Notes under the pieces: generated by a model | Told to the model about the DNA's origin: nothing | What the model saw: the letters and a program-made list of their open reading frames with translations, nothing else | Database searches by the model: none | Translations under genes and position numbers: made by a program | Part shown: piece after piece, positions 1-6,312 of the stretch | Layout: the number at the start of each line of letters is the position of its first letter | How positions within the stretch are numbered: the stretch's first letter is position 1 | Assembly (NCBI GenBank): GCA_028869395.1 | Contig: JAGWSE010000345.1 | Span: 1-7,437 of the forward strand | Reading direction: 5' to 3' | DNA: 7,437 nucleotides | From: Alphaproteobacteria bacterium | Lineage (GTDB): Bacteria; Pseudomonadota; Alphaproteobacteria; Caulobacterales; Caulobacteraceae

Positions 1-68
1 CAGTACTCGGTTTCCAGGCGGCGAAGCTCGGCCTCGTCGAGGCTGGCGCTGAGTGGCGCGTCGTACAT
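1..68 (-). CDS. N-terminal fragment of an unidentified gene, cut by the window edge
   Basis: Only the first 22 codons are present, reading MYDAPLSASLDEAELRRLET and then EY. The ATG lies 14 bases beyond the stop of the HAD phosphatase on the same strand. An AGGAG Shine-Dalgarno sequence overlaps that stop (TAGGAG), with an 11-base spacing to the ATG, so the two genes are probably co-transcribed and perhaps translationally linked. The fragment is too short to name. From memory, MtnX-like phosphatases in alphaproteobacteria can sit beside a class-III-type (PLP-dependent) aminotransferase whose N-terminus has a similar acidic helix, but this is a weak inference. The reading frame and ribosome-binding site support it being a real gene; its function is open. 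Confidence 0.6.
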   Translation of the reverse strand, partial: MYDAPLSASLDEAELRRLETEY

Positions 69-82
69 CTTGTCGTGGACTC

Positions 83-742
83 CTAGAGCGCGGCCGCGCG
101 GCGGGTTTCGACCAGCGAAGCCAGCGTTGCCGTGATTTCGTGGAATGTTTCGAAGGCGTGGTGCGCCTCGCCCCGTCCTGCCGCGTAGTCGGCGAGCGCG
201 CCTTTGGCGAACAGCACGTCGGCGCGATGGGAGACGCAGAAGTCTGAACGCCCATCGCCGACGTAGACCACCGTCTCTGCGGCCCTGGTCCGCGCGGCCG
301 TCGCCGCGCACTTGCAGACGCCTGCGCCCGCCGCGCAGCCCTCGCGCGAGTGCGGCTGCGCGAGGCGCCGCGCGCCCGGCTTGCCCGCGAGGCTGTTCGA
401 GATGACCGGCAAGTGGCCCAGCCCGTGTCGCGAGAGGATCCTGCGGATGAAATAGTCGACCCCGTCGCTGACGATCGTCAGCGGGATCGCGTTGTCGGCG
501 CACCAGGCGGCGAAGGCGGGAAATCCAGGATCCAGCTCGACCCGATCGAGGGCCTCGTCCAGGTCGGCGTCGGCGCCCTGGATGAGGGCCACCTGGCCCC
601 GCATGCAGGTTGAGGCGTCGATCCGGCCGGCGACCCAGTCCGCCTCGAGGGCTTCCCACTGGGGCGCGGCGAGGCTGTCGAGGACGTGATCGGTGGTGTC
701 GATGACGGAGATCGTCCCGTCGAAATCACAGAAGACTTGCAT
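83..742 (-). CDS. MtnX-like HAD-IB family phosphatase
   Basis: A 219-residue soluble phosphatase of the haloacid dehalogenase superfamily, of the class related to MtnX and phosphoserine phosphatase. All four HAD motifs are visible. Motif I is DFDGT at residues 6-10 (nucleophile D6, acid/base D8). Motif II is VSDG at 91-94 (S92). A motif III lysine is probably K144. Motif IV is GDGRSD at 162-167 (Mg-binding D163 and D167). The segment SREGCAAGAGVCKC (132-145) and the later LFAKGALADY (177-186) are typical of MtnX-like proteins. The best-known member dephosphorylates a methionine-salvage intermediate, but no other salvage gene is visible, so the substrate is unknown. The start gives the canonical short N-terminus before motif I. 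A GGAAGG stretch lies about 14 bases upstream, too far for a good ribosome-binding site. It is followed closely by the gene at 1-68 and lies 78 bases downstream of the histidine kinase. Confidence 0.85.
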   Translation of the reverse strand: MQVFCDFDGTISVIDTTDHVLDSLAAPQWEALEADWVAGRIDASTCMRGQVALIQGADADLDEALDRVELDPGFPAFAAWCADNAIPLTIVSDGVDYFIRRILSRHGLGHLPVISNSLAGKPGARRLAQPHSREGCAAGAGVCKCAATAARTRAAETVVYVGDGRSDFCVSHRADVLFAKGALADYAAGRGEAHHAFETFHEITATLASLVETRRAAAL

Positions 743-820
743 AAGCAGCGACGCATCCTTCCCCCGGACACGCGCTTAGAAGGTCAAGCTGACGCGAACA
801 TGATGACAAAGATGAAACAA
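743..820. other. Short spacer between histidine kinase and phosphatase genes
   Basis: This 78-base gap between two same-strand genes contains no convincing terminator hairpin. On the minus strand a TTGACCT sequence (782-788) could serve as a -35 element, but no GCTANAWC-like -10 follows at the right distance. The phosphatase may therefore be read through from the two-component operon or use a weak promoter. The sequence does not decide between these. Confidence 0.35.
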
Positions 821-2233
821 TCAGACTGCGACCTTTGGCAGCTCCACGACCGCACAGAGTCCCCGCGCGCCGTCCGCCCGTTCGCGCAGTTCCAGCCGCC
901 CGCCCAGCAGCCGCACCGCCTCGCCGACGATCGACAGGCCGAGGCCTGATCCGCGAGCTGACGCCCCCTCTCCCCGGTAGAAGCGCTCCATCACCTTGTC
1001 CCGCTCGCCGGGCGCAATCCCCGGGCCGGAGTCCACAACGGTCAGCCGCCGAGCCCCGCCCGCGGTGGAAAGCCGCACCGCGACCTCCGACCCCTCCGGC
1101 GCGTGGTTTATGGCGTTCTCGACAAGGTTCGCCGCGATCAGCCTGAGCAGCACGGGATCGCCGCCCGGGAGGGCCCCCGGCCCCTCGAACGACAGTTCCA
1201 CCCGTCGTCGCGAAGCCACCGGCGCCAGGTCCGCGAGCGCGGCCACGGTCTCGGTCTTCAGGTCGCCGCCGTCTGCGGCCGACCCCGCCCCGCGCCGCGT
1301 TTCGAGGCGCGCCAGGGTGAGCAGCCGATCGGTCATGTCGGCGGCGCGGTCGACGCTGTCCACGAGCTGGGCGGTCATCGCCTGGCGCTCGGCCGGATCC
1401 GCCTCGCCGGCGATCAGCTGGGCCTGGAGTTTCACGGCGGCGAGCGGCGTGCGCAGCTGGTGCGCGGCGTCGTCCAGGAAGCGCCGCTCGTGCTGGACGG
1501 AGCGGTCGATGCGTTCGAACAGCCGGTTGATGGAGCGGACGAGCGGGTGCAGGTCGCGGGGCCAGGGCTCCAGCGGCAGGGGCGAGAGGTCGCGCAGTGT
1601 CCGCCGGCCGATCTCCGCCACCAGGCTCCTCAGCGCCTGCAGGCCTCCGCTGAGGCTGAGCCAGATCAGCACTCCGGCGGTGGGGATCAGCAGCAGGAGC
1701 GGCAGGGCCAGCCCCAAGGCGATGCCCTGGACGAGCACCAGGCGGATATCCATCCGCTCGCCGACCGCCACCGTGATCCGCTTCGAGGGCACGTGCAGGG
1801 TGTAGATGCGCCAGCTGTCCTGCGGCTCGTCCACCTCGCTGAACCCGTCCTGTGCGGGCGGTCCGCCGAGCTGCGGCCCGGTGTCGGAGCGCAGAACCAG
1901 GCGCCGCCCCTGCCAGATGCGGAACATCCGCCAGTCGGCATAGCTGTCGAAGGCCTGCCGGTCCTCGGGGCTGAGCAGCGCCGTGTCGTCCACGGAGAGT
2001 TCGGCCTGCGAGCCCGCCGCCTCCTCCTTCTCACCCAGTTCGTCGGCCACCAGGGCGCGCAGCACATTGGCGCCGACGATGAGTTGTCCGTCGTAGATCT
2101 CGTTGATCCGACGCTGGGCGGTGAAGAAGGCCAGGCCGCCCACAACCAGCACGATGATCAGGAACAGCACGCCCACCCGGCCGAACAGGGCGGTGACGAG
2201 GGACCCGGGACGGGCCGAGGCGCGGCGGCTCAT
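821..2233 (-). CDS. Sensor histidine kinase, QseC/TctE type
   Basis: A 470-residue inner-membrane sensor kinase that should autophosphorylate on histidine and pass the phosphate to the adjoining response regulator. Domains in order: transmembrane helix 1 (about residues 19-38); a periplasmic sensor of about 125 residues (40-165); transmembrane helix 2 (about 166-194); a HAMP-like linker with the DLSPL motif (215-219) usual in QseC/TctE kinases; the dimerisation and phosphoacceptor domain with H-box DAAHQLRTPLA (phosphoacceptor H258); and an ATPase domain with N-box NLVENAINHAP (369-379), G1 box DSGPGIAP (401-408), F-box RFYRG (417-421) and G2 box GSGLGLS (428-434). All catalytic residues look intact. 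The ATG overlaps the regulator stop codon (ATGA), with AAGGA just upstream, so translation is coupled. The periplasmic domain resembles the sensor found in TctE-like kinases, but the ligand cannot be read from the sequence. No tricarboxylate transporter genes are next to it. Confidence 0.92.
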   Translation of the reverse strand: MSRRASARPGSLVTALFGRVGVLFLIIVLVVGGLAFFTAQRRINEIYDGQLIVGANVLRALVADELGEKEEAAGSQAELSVDDTALLSPEDRQAFDSYADWRMFRIWQGRRLVLRSDTGPQLGGPPAQDGFSEVDEPQDSWRIYTLHVPSKRITVAVGERMDIRLVLVQGIALGLALPLLLLIPTAGVLIWLSLSGGLQALRSLVAEIGRRTLRDLSPLPLEPWPRDLHPLVRSINRLFERIDRSVQHERRFLDDAAHQLRTPLAAVKLQAQLIAGEADPAERQAMTAQLVDSVDRAADMTDRLLTLARLETRRGAGSAADGGDLKTETVAALADLAPVASRRRVELSFEGPGALPGGDPVLLRLIAANLVENAINHAPEGSEVAVRLSTAGGARRLTVVDSGPGIAPGERDKVMERFYRGEGASARGSGLGLSIVGEAVRLLGGRLELRERADGARGLCAVVELPKVAV

Positions 2234-2892
2234 GTTTCCTTCGGGATCGTGTAGCCGAGGCCGCGCGCGGTCACGATGAGACCGGCGCCCAGCTTGCGGC
2301 GCAGGCCGTAGACGGCGACCTCGATCGTGTTGCTCTCCACCTCGGCGGTGTCGTCGTAGAGCGCGCCTTCCAGCTCCTCCTTGGAGACGAACTGGCCCAT
2401 GCGGCGCATCAGAGCCGCGAGCACCTTGAACTCCTTGGCGGTGACCGCCACGGTCCGCCCCTCGTTCGACACCGTCCGGGCGGCGAGGTCGACGCTCACC
2501 CCATGTGCGGACAGCGCATCGCTGGTCCGCTTCTCGCCGCGACGGATCTGGGCGCGGATCCGGGCCAGCAACTCGTCGAGGTCGAATGGCTTGACCACAT
2601 AGTCGTCCGCCCCGGCGTCGAGGCCCTCGACCTTCTGCTCGGGGCGGTCGCGGGCGGTGACGATGATCACCGGCGTGGCGTCGCGGCGTGCGCGGATGTC
2701 CTTCAGTGCGTCGAGCCCGCTCACCGTCGGAAGGCCGAGATCGAGGAGGACGAGGGCGTAATTCTGCGCCCGGACGGCGGCCAGCGTCTCCTCGCCGGTC
2801 GTGGCGAGGTCGACGGTGTAGCCGGCCCGCTGCAGGGCCCGCCTGAGCCCCGAGCCCAGCATCGGATCGTCTTCGGCGATGAGCAGCCGCAT
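2230..2892 (-). CDS. OmpR/PhoB-family response regulator (QseB/TctD type)
   Basis: A 220-residue DNA-binding response regulator, first gene of the two-component operon. The receiver domain (1-115) has the acidic pair D8 and D9, phosphoacceptor D51 in LLDLGLP, switch residue T79 in VTARD and conserved K101 in VKPFD. The C-terminal winged helix (about 125-218) has the recognition-helix region ESNTIEVAVYGLRRKLG (186-202) and the hallmark RGLGYT (210-215). Length and residues are ordinary for the family, so it should be a functional transcription factor phosphorylated by the kinase that follows. The ATG has at best a poor ribosome-binding site. A promoter-like element ends only nine bases upstream of it, so the transcript may be leaderless, which is common in Caulobacter relatives. 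Targets are unknown. Autoregulation and control of the neighbouring receptor are plausible but not shown. Confidence 0.93.
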   Translation of the reverse strand: MRLLIAEDDPMLGSGLRRALQRAGYTVDLATTGEETLAAVRAQNYALVLLDLGLPTVSGLDALKDIRARRDATPVIIVTARDRPEQKVEGLDAGADDYVVKPFDLDELLARIRAQIRRGEKRTSDALSAHGVSVDLAARTVSNEGRTVAVTAKEFKVLAALMRRMGQFVSKEELEGALYDDTAEVESNTIEVAVYGLRRKLGAGLIVTARGLGYTIPKET

Positions 2893-2900
2893 GCGCCTAA

Positions 2901-2926
2901 GCTAGAGCCCCTGCCGCCGCGGGCAA
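2901..2926 (-). promoter_or_regulatory. Candidate sigma-73-like promoter of the two-component operon
   Basis: On the minus strand TTGCCCG has its TTGCCC at 2926-2921. It is followed, 12 bases after TTGCCC, by GCTCTAGC (2908-2901). This resembles the Caulobacter housekeeping consensus TTGaCgS, 10-14 bases, GCTANAWC, with a few mismatches. The -10 box ends nine bases before the regulator ATG, which would put transcription start at or very near the start codon. Confidence 0.4.
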
Positions 2927-2948
2927 GCGCCTGCGTCGAAATGCAAGA

Positions 2949-2974
2949 GGCGCCCCGCATCCCTGCGGGGCGCC
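2949..2974 (-). terminator. Rho-independent terminator after the TonB-dependent receptor
   Basis: A perfect 11-base-pair inverted repeat (GGCGCCCCGCA at 2949-2959 and TGCGGGGCGCC at 2964-2974) closes on a four-base loop. It lies 22 bases beyond the receptor stop codon. On the minus strand the hairpin is followed by TCTTGCATTT, a moderately T-rich tail. It should end receptor transcription and insulate the response regulator operon downstream. Confidence 0.75.
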
Positions 2975-2996
2975 GCTGCCTCGGTCACGCGTGGTC

Positions 2997-5909
2997 CTAG
3001 AACCGGTACTGCAGCTCGATGCCGTAGGTGCGCGGCGGCGTCAGCAGATAGCCGACGGCGACGCCGTTCTCCTGGATCCGGTTGGGGGCGATGTTCACCA
3101 CCGAGGTGCCCTGTCCGATCACCGGGATCGGCTGGAGCGCCGTTCCGGACCCGAGCACATAGCCCGGGATGTAGCCCGCGCGCCGGGCGGCCGCCGCACC
3201 GCCCTCGTAGCCGAGGCTGTCGGCGATGTTCTTGACGAAGGCGATCACCGTCAGGTGGCCGTCAGGCCCCTTCCAGGTGAGGCGGGCGTCCCACTGGTCG
3301 TAGGCCGGAGCCTCATAGTAGTCGCGGTTGAACAGCGACCCGTACTGCTTGTCGCGCCAGACGTAGTTCACCGCCGCCGTGACCGACCCGGCCGTCATGA
3401 CCCAGGTGTAGTTCACGTCCACCGCGACCTTGTTCTTGGGCGCGTTGGGCAGCTGGCTGCCGACGATGCTCTGCGGGCGCTGGTAACCGCCGGGCCCGGT
3501 ATAGGGCACGAAGGCGCCGGCGGCGTTCTGGTAGTACGAGCCGGGCCCGGTGAAGACATCCGCCGAACACGGGCTCTTGGTGGCGGGCGCCACAGGCGCG
3601 CAGGCGGAGAAGGCGAAGTCGGGCTTGGCCCCCGCGGCGAGCGCGGCCGGGTCGGCCGGGTCCACCACGCCGTCGCCCTTGGTCACGTGGGCGTCCAGGT
3701 AGGAGTAGTTGAAGAGGAACTGCAGGTGGTCGATCGGTTGCCAGATCGACTCCAGCTCGAAGCCTTGGCTCTTGGCCTTGGGCACGTTGTAGAAGATCGA
3801 GTTCGCCGGGCCCACCGCGCCGGCCGTCTGGGCCACCGAGAGCGGGATCTGGTCGTTCTCGTAGTTGTAGTAGAAGACCGCCGCATTGACCTGCAGCGTG
3901 CGGCCGAACTGCTTCTTCAGGCCCACCTCGAAGGCGTCGAGGTGTTCGGGCTGGGTCGACGGCGAGGCGCCGATCGTGGTGTCGATGCCGATCCGGAAGC
4001 CGCCCGCCTTATAGCCGCGGCTATAGGTGGCGTACATCATGGTGTTCGGGCTGGGATCCCACTGCAAGCCCAGGGTCCCCGTCGTCGCCGACCAATGCTC
4101 GTCGTAGCCGCGGGTGGCGAAGCCGGTGGCCGGATCCACGTTCGTGGTGGTCGACACCCCTTCGGGCAGCTTGTTGGCGGGGCTGTAGGTCAGCACGCCG
4201 GCGAACGGCTGGGTCAGGTCGAGGACGAAGTTGGAGCCCAGGAGCTCCGGTGCGACGCCGCACTGGACGACGTCGTAGCAGAGCAGCCGCAGGGACTCCT
4301 CACCCTTCTTGCGGTCGTAGGTGTAGCGCAGGCCGGCGGTCAGCTTCCAGGTGGGCGTGAACTGCCAGTCGATCTGGCCGAACGCCGCCTTGGACTTGGT
4401 GTTCAGCGACGGGCGGTCGTCATAGATGCGGTTGTTCGGCGCGAGCGCCGGGCAGTGGAAGCCCGTGACGTTGCAGACGGCGTTGGTCAGGAAGCCCGGC
4501 GCGAGCGTCGAGGCCGGCTGATCCATGAGGGTCGTGTAGACCGGCTGAACGTAGTCCTCGTCGTAGTAATAGAGGCCCAGGATCCACTGCAGCGGACCCT
4601 TGTCGGTCGAGGCGAGGTTCAGCTCGTTGCTGACCCAGTTCAGCGCTTCATGGTAGTTGAACGCGTAGCGCGGATGGACGACCGGGCCGCCGCCCGGGAT
4701 GACCAGGGTCGACGGTCCCGCCAGGCCCGCCGGCAGCACGCGCGGCAGCTGGAAGGCGACGATCGGCGCCTGGTCGACCGGCGTCGGGCCGGTGAGCGCA
4801 TAGTCGTAGTGCGTGCCGCCGAGGATGTACTTCAGGTCCATCTTCGGGAAGTGGTAGTCCCACTCGCTGGCGAAGATGGTCGTGCCGGTCAGCTTCACCT
4901 GGTAGGGCACGTCGCTCGTGAACTTGCGCGGATCGTCCGTCGCGGCGTTGTGGCACGCCTGCGCCAGAGACATGCCGGGCGGCGTCTCGATGTTGGTGAT
5001 GCCCGGATTGTTGATCCCGGTGGCCGTCGTCGTGAGGCAGGCGTAGCCGGACGTCGGCGCGATGGCCGCGTTGCCGAACTCGTAGGTCGGGAAGGGCGCG
5101 GGGGTCCAGGTGTTGCGCGAGCCCGGCCCGCCGCCGTCGTTGTGCCAGTCCTGCCAAGCCAGCTTCACCCAGCCTTCGAAGTTGTCGGTGAAGTGAAACT
5201 TCAGCTGGCCCTCGACATACTTGGTGTCGATGACGTTGCCTTCGCCGAGCTGGCCGGGGACGTTGTTCTGGTACCAGCCGTCGCTCTGATGGGTCCAGTT
5301 GGCGCCGGCCCGGAACTCGACGCCCGGGATCATCGTCGGCCCTGAGATCGCGCCTTCCAGCACCGAGTAGCCGAAGTTCTGATATTCGCCGCGGACTTCG
5401 GCGTAGAAGGTGTCCGTCGGCCGCTTGGAAATGATGTTGATCGCGCCACCGATGGCGTTGCGCCCGTAGAGGGTGCCCTGCGGTCCGCGCAGCACCTCGA
5501 TCCGGTCCACGAACAGCGGCGTCTTGCCGGCCTCGGTCGTGGACGACGTGTAGATGCCGTCCGAATACTGCGCCACCGATCCGTCCGCCGCGTGGACGTT
5601 GGTGTTCCGACCCACGCCGCGCAGCGTATTGCGGTCGTTCTGGGCGTTGTACTCGAGGCCCGGCGTGAAGTTGGTCAGGTCGGCGATGGTGTTGACGCCG
5701 ATCAGGTCACGCTTCTCCGAGGTGAAGGCGGAGACGGCGACCGGCACGTCCTGCAGGCTCTGCTCCCGCTTTTCCGCCGTGACGACCAGTTCCTCGATCG
5801 TGTTCGCCGCCTCGGGCTGGGCGGCGGCCTTGGTCTGTGCGTGGGCCGACGCCCCGACGAAGGCGGCCATGATGGCGCCGGACGCCAGCAGATGACGCTT
5901 CCAATGCAT
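2997..5909 (-). CDS. TonB-dependent outer-membrane receptor, substrate unknown
   Basis: A 970-residue receptor that takes a ligand across the outer membrane using energy from TonB-ExbBD. A signal peptide (1-24) ends in AHA before QT. A TonB box-like EELVVTA lies at 39-45. The plug domain (about 50-160) contains EKREQSLQDVPVAVSAF, LRGVGRNTN and RGPQGTLYGRNAIGGAINII. The rest is a 22-stranded-type barrel ending in ELQYRF, whose terminal phenylalanine is the outer-membrane assembly signal. There is no N-terminal STN domain, so it is not a classical sigma/anti-sigma transducer. It is longer than many family members because of long glycine- and proline-rich segments, presumably surface loops. Its only eight cysteines form four sequence-local pairs (291/319, 479/486, 544/550, 770/781). 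GGGGAGG lies nine bases before the ATG, supporting this start. It has its own promoter and terminator. Family features do not identify the substrate; siderophores, sugars, aromatics and other small molecules are all possible. Confidence 0.95.
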   Translation of the reverse strand: MHWKRHLLASGAIMAAFVGASAHAQTKAAAQPEAANTIEELVVTAEKREQSLQDVPVAVSAFTSEKRDLIGVNTIADLTNFTPGLEYNAQNDRNTLRGVGRNTNVHAADGSVAQYSDGIYTSSTTEAGKTPLFVDRIEVLRGPQGTLYGRNAIGGAINIISKRPTDTFYAEVRGEYQNFGYSVLEGAISGPTMIPGVEFRAGANWTHQSDGWYQNNVPGQLGEGNVIDTKYVEGQLKFHFTDNFEGWVKLAWQDWHNDGGGPGSRNTWTPAPFPTYEFGNAAIAPTSGYACLTTTATGINNPGITNIETPPGMSLAQACHNAATDDPRKFTSDVPYQVKLTGTTIFASEWDYHFPKMDLKYILGGTHYDYALTGPTPVDQAPIVAFQLPRVLPAGLAGPSTLVIPGGGPVVHPRYAFNYHEALNWVSNELNLASTDKGPLQWILGLYYYDEDYVQPVYTTLMDQPASTLAPGFLTNAVCNVTGFHCPALAPNNRIYDDRPSLNTKSKAAFGQIDWQFTPTWKLTAGLRYTYDRKKGEESLRLLCYDVVQCGVAPELLGSNFVLDLTQPFAGVLTYSPANKLPEGVSTTTNVDPATGFATRGYDEHWSATTGTLGLQWDPSPNTMMYATYSRGYKAGGFRIGIDTTIGASPSTQPEHLDAFEVGLKKQFGRTLQVNAAVFYYNYENDQIPLSVAQTAGAVGPANSIFYNVPKAKSQGFELESIWQPIDHLQFLFNYSYLDAHVTKGDGVVDPADPAALAAGAKPDFAFSACAPVAPATKSPCSADVFTGPGSYYQNAAGAFVPYTGPGGYQRPQSIVGSQLPNAPKNKVAVDVNYTWVMTAGSVTAAVNYVWRDKQYGSLFNRDYYEAPAYDQWDARLTWKGPDGHLTVIAFVKNIADSLGYEGGAAAARRAGYIPGYVLGSGTALQPIPVIGQGTSVVNIAPNRIQENGVAVGYLLTPPRTYGIELQYRF

Positions 5910-5967
5910 ATGAGTGAGCCTCCCCAGGTTCAGCGAGCGCCGTTTGTTTTTCGCGCTTCTTTCCCAA

Positions 5968-5994
5968 GCTGTAGCATGGCCTCAGTCGCGTCAA
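5968..5994 (-). promoter_or_regulatory. Promoter of the TonB-dependent receptor (Caulobacter sigma-73 type)
   Basis: On the minus strand TTGACGC (5994-5988) is a full match to the -35 consensus TTGaCgS. After a 12-base spacer comes GCTACAGC (5975-5968), a one-mismatch match to GCTANAWC. The predicted transcription start is near 5961, giving a leader of about 50 bases that contains the GGGGAGG ribosome-binding site. This is the best promoter in the window and the main evidence for a Caulobacterales host. Confidence 0.72.
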
Positions 5995-6004
5995 CAATCT
6001 CCAT

Positions 6005-6014
6005 GTTATCGCCG
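6005..6014. repeat. Direct repeat GTTATCGCCG, copy 1 (candidate operator)
   Basis: The ten bases GTTATCGCCG occur here and again, identically, at 6123-6132. This copy lies ten bases upstream of the receptor -35 box, roughly 45-55 bases before the predicted transcription start, a usual place for an activator site. It may be the site of the divergent regulator. The function is inferred from position only. Confidence 0.4.
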
Positions 6015-6039
6015 ATCACTCTTCGGACCATTTCTAGTT

Positions 6040-6070
6040 GCAATCCATGAATTCAGACACATCGGATTGC
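6040..6070. repeat. Inverted repeat GCAATCC / GGATTGC
   Basis: A perfect 7-base inverted repeat has its arms at 6040-6046 and 6064-6070, separated by 17 bases (24 bases between arm centres). It sits in the AT-richer middle of the divergent region, about 46 bases upstream of the receptor -35 box. It could be an operator for a dimeric regulator or a chance match. Confidence 0.3.
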
Positions 6071-6073
6071 GAT

Positions 6074-6114
6074 TGTCCTTCGACCTGACTCTCTCTTCCA
6101 TTCGTGTCCTTGGA
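6074..6114. repeat. Near-exact direct repeat TGTCCTTSGA
   Basis: TGTCCTTCGA (6074-6083) and TGTCCTTGGA (6105-6114) match at nine of ten positions and start 31 bases apart, close to three turns of the DNA helix. They would therefore face the same side of the DNA. Their position upstream of the rightward promoter candidate allows a regulatory role, but chance is not excluded. Confidence 0.25.
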
Positions 6115-6115
6115 T

Positions 6116-6139
6116 TTGCCGCGTTATCGCCGCACTATC
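6116..6139 (+). promoter_or_regulatory. Weak promoter candidate for the two-lobed regulator gene
   Basis: TTGCCGC (6116-6122) matches the sigma-73-type -35 at six of seven positions. GCACTATC (6132-6139) is a partial match to GCTANAWC after a short 9-base spacer. If real, the leader would be about 165 bases. Direct repeat copy 2 fills the spacer exactly and touches the -10 box. Confidence 0.25.
6123..6132. repeat. Direct repeat GTTATCGCCG, copy 2 (candidate operator)
   Basis: Identical to the copy at 6005-6014 and 118 bases away in the same orientation. It lies between the -35 and -10 boxes of the candidate rightward promoter, where a bound protein would repress. A degenerate copy in the opposite orientation (8 of 10 bases, 6279-6288) lies nearer the regulator start codon. 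Confidence 0.35.
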
Positions 6140-6312
6140 TCCCTTCCATCACCATATTCCGGGCGCGGCGGCCCGACCTGATCCGACAGGCTTCACACCT
6201 TGTAGTTGCGAGAGAGCCGCCACGGAGCGTCGCTTGGTCGCGAGGCCCCGGGCGCGCCGGGCGGCTAACCTGCCGCGGCGCCGATAGCCCGCCCGCCTCT
6301 TCAGGACCGCCT

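Larger units (their letters stand above)
5910..6312. promoter_or_regulatory. Divergent intergenic regulatory region
   Basis: These 403 bases separate the receptor (leftward) from the two-lobed regulator (rightward). The part from about 5941 to 6170 looks clearly richer in A and T than the coding sequence on either side, while 6230-6300 is very GC-rich. It holds the receptor promoter (5968-5994), an exact 10-base direct repeat (6005-6014 and 6123-6132), a 7-base inverted repeat (6040-6046 and 6064-6070), a near-exact 10-base direct repeat (6074-6083 and 6105-6114) and a weak promoter candidate for the rightward gene. No small gene is evident. Confidence 0.7.

Noticed and set aside
782..788. 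TTGACCT on the minus strand as a -35 box for the phosphatase
   Set aside because: No matching -10 element at 10-14 bases; noted only in the spacer entry.
1103..2254. A 383-codon plus-strand open frame opposite the histidine kinase
   Set aside because: The opposite strand encodes a kinase with every catalytic box intact. The plus-strand translation is low-complexity, rich in Gln, His, Arg and Ala.
2991..5345. A 784-codon open frame on the plus strand, antisense to the receptor
   Set aside because: It mirrors the receptor gene and arises from GC-rich codon bias. The translation is Val/Arg/Gly-rich with no motif, while the minus-strand product has a full signal peptide, plug and barrel.
6247..6261. 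GC-rich palindrome-like CCCGG, GCGCG, CCGGG
   Set aside because: Only five base pairs in an extremely GC-rich run, with no T-tail; likely composition.
5914..6312. N-terminal extension of the regulator by 133 codons to an ATG at 5914
   Set aside because: The extra sequence overlaps the receptor promoter and leader, is AT-richer than the genes here, and its translation lacks domain character. The GTG at 6313 has a properly spaced AGGA.
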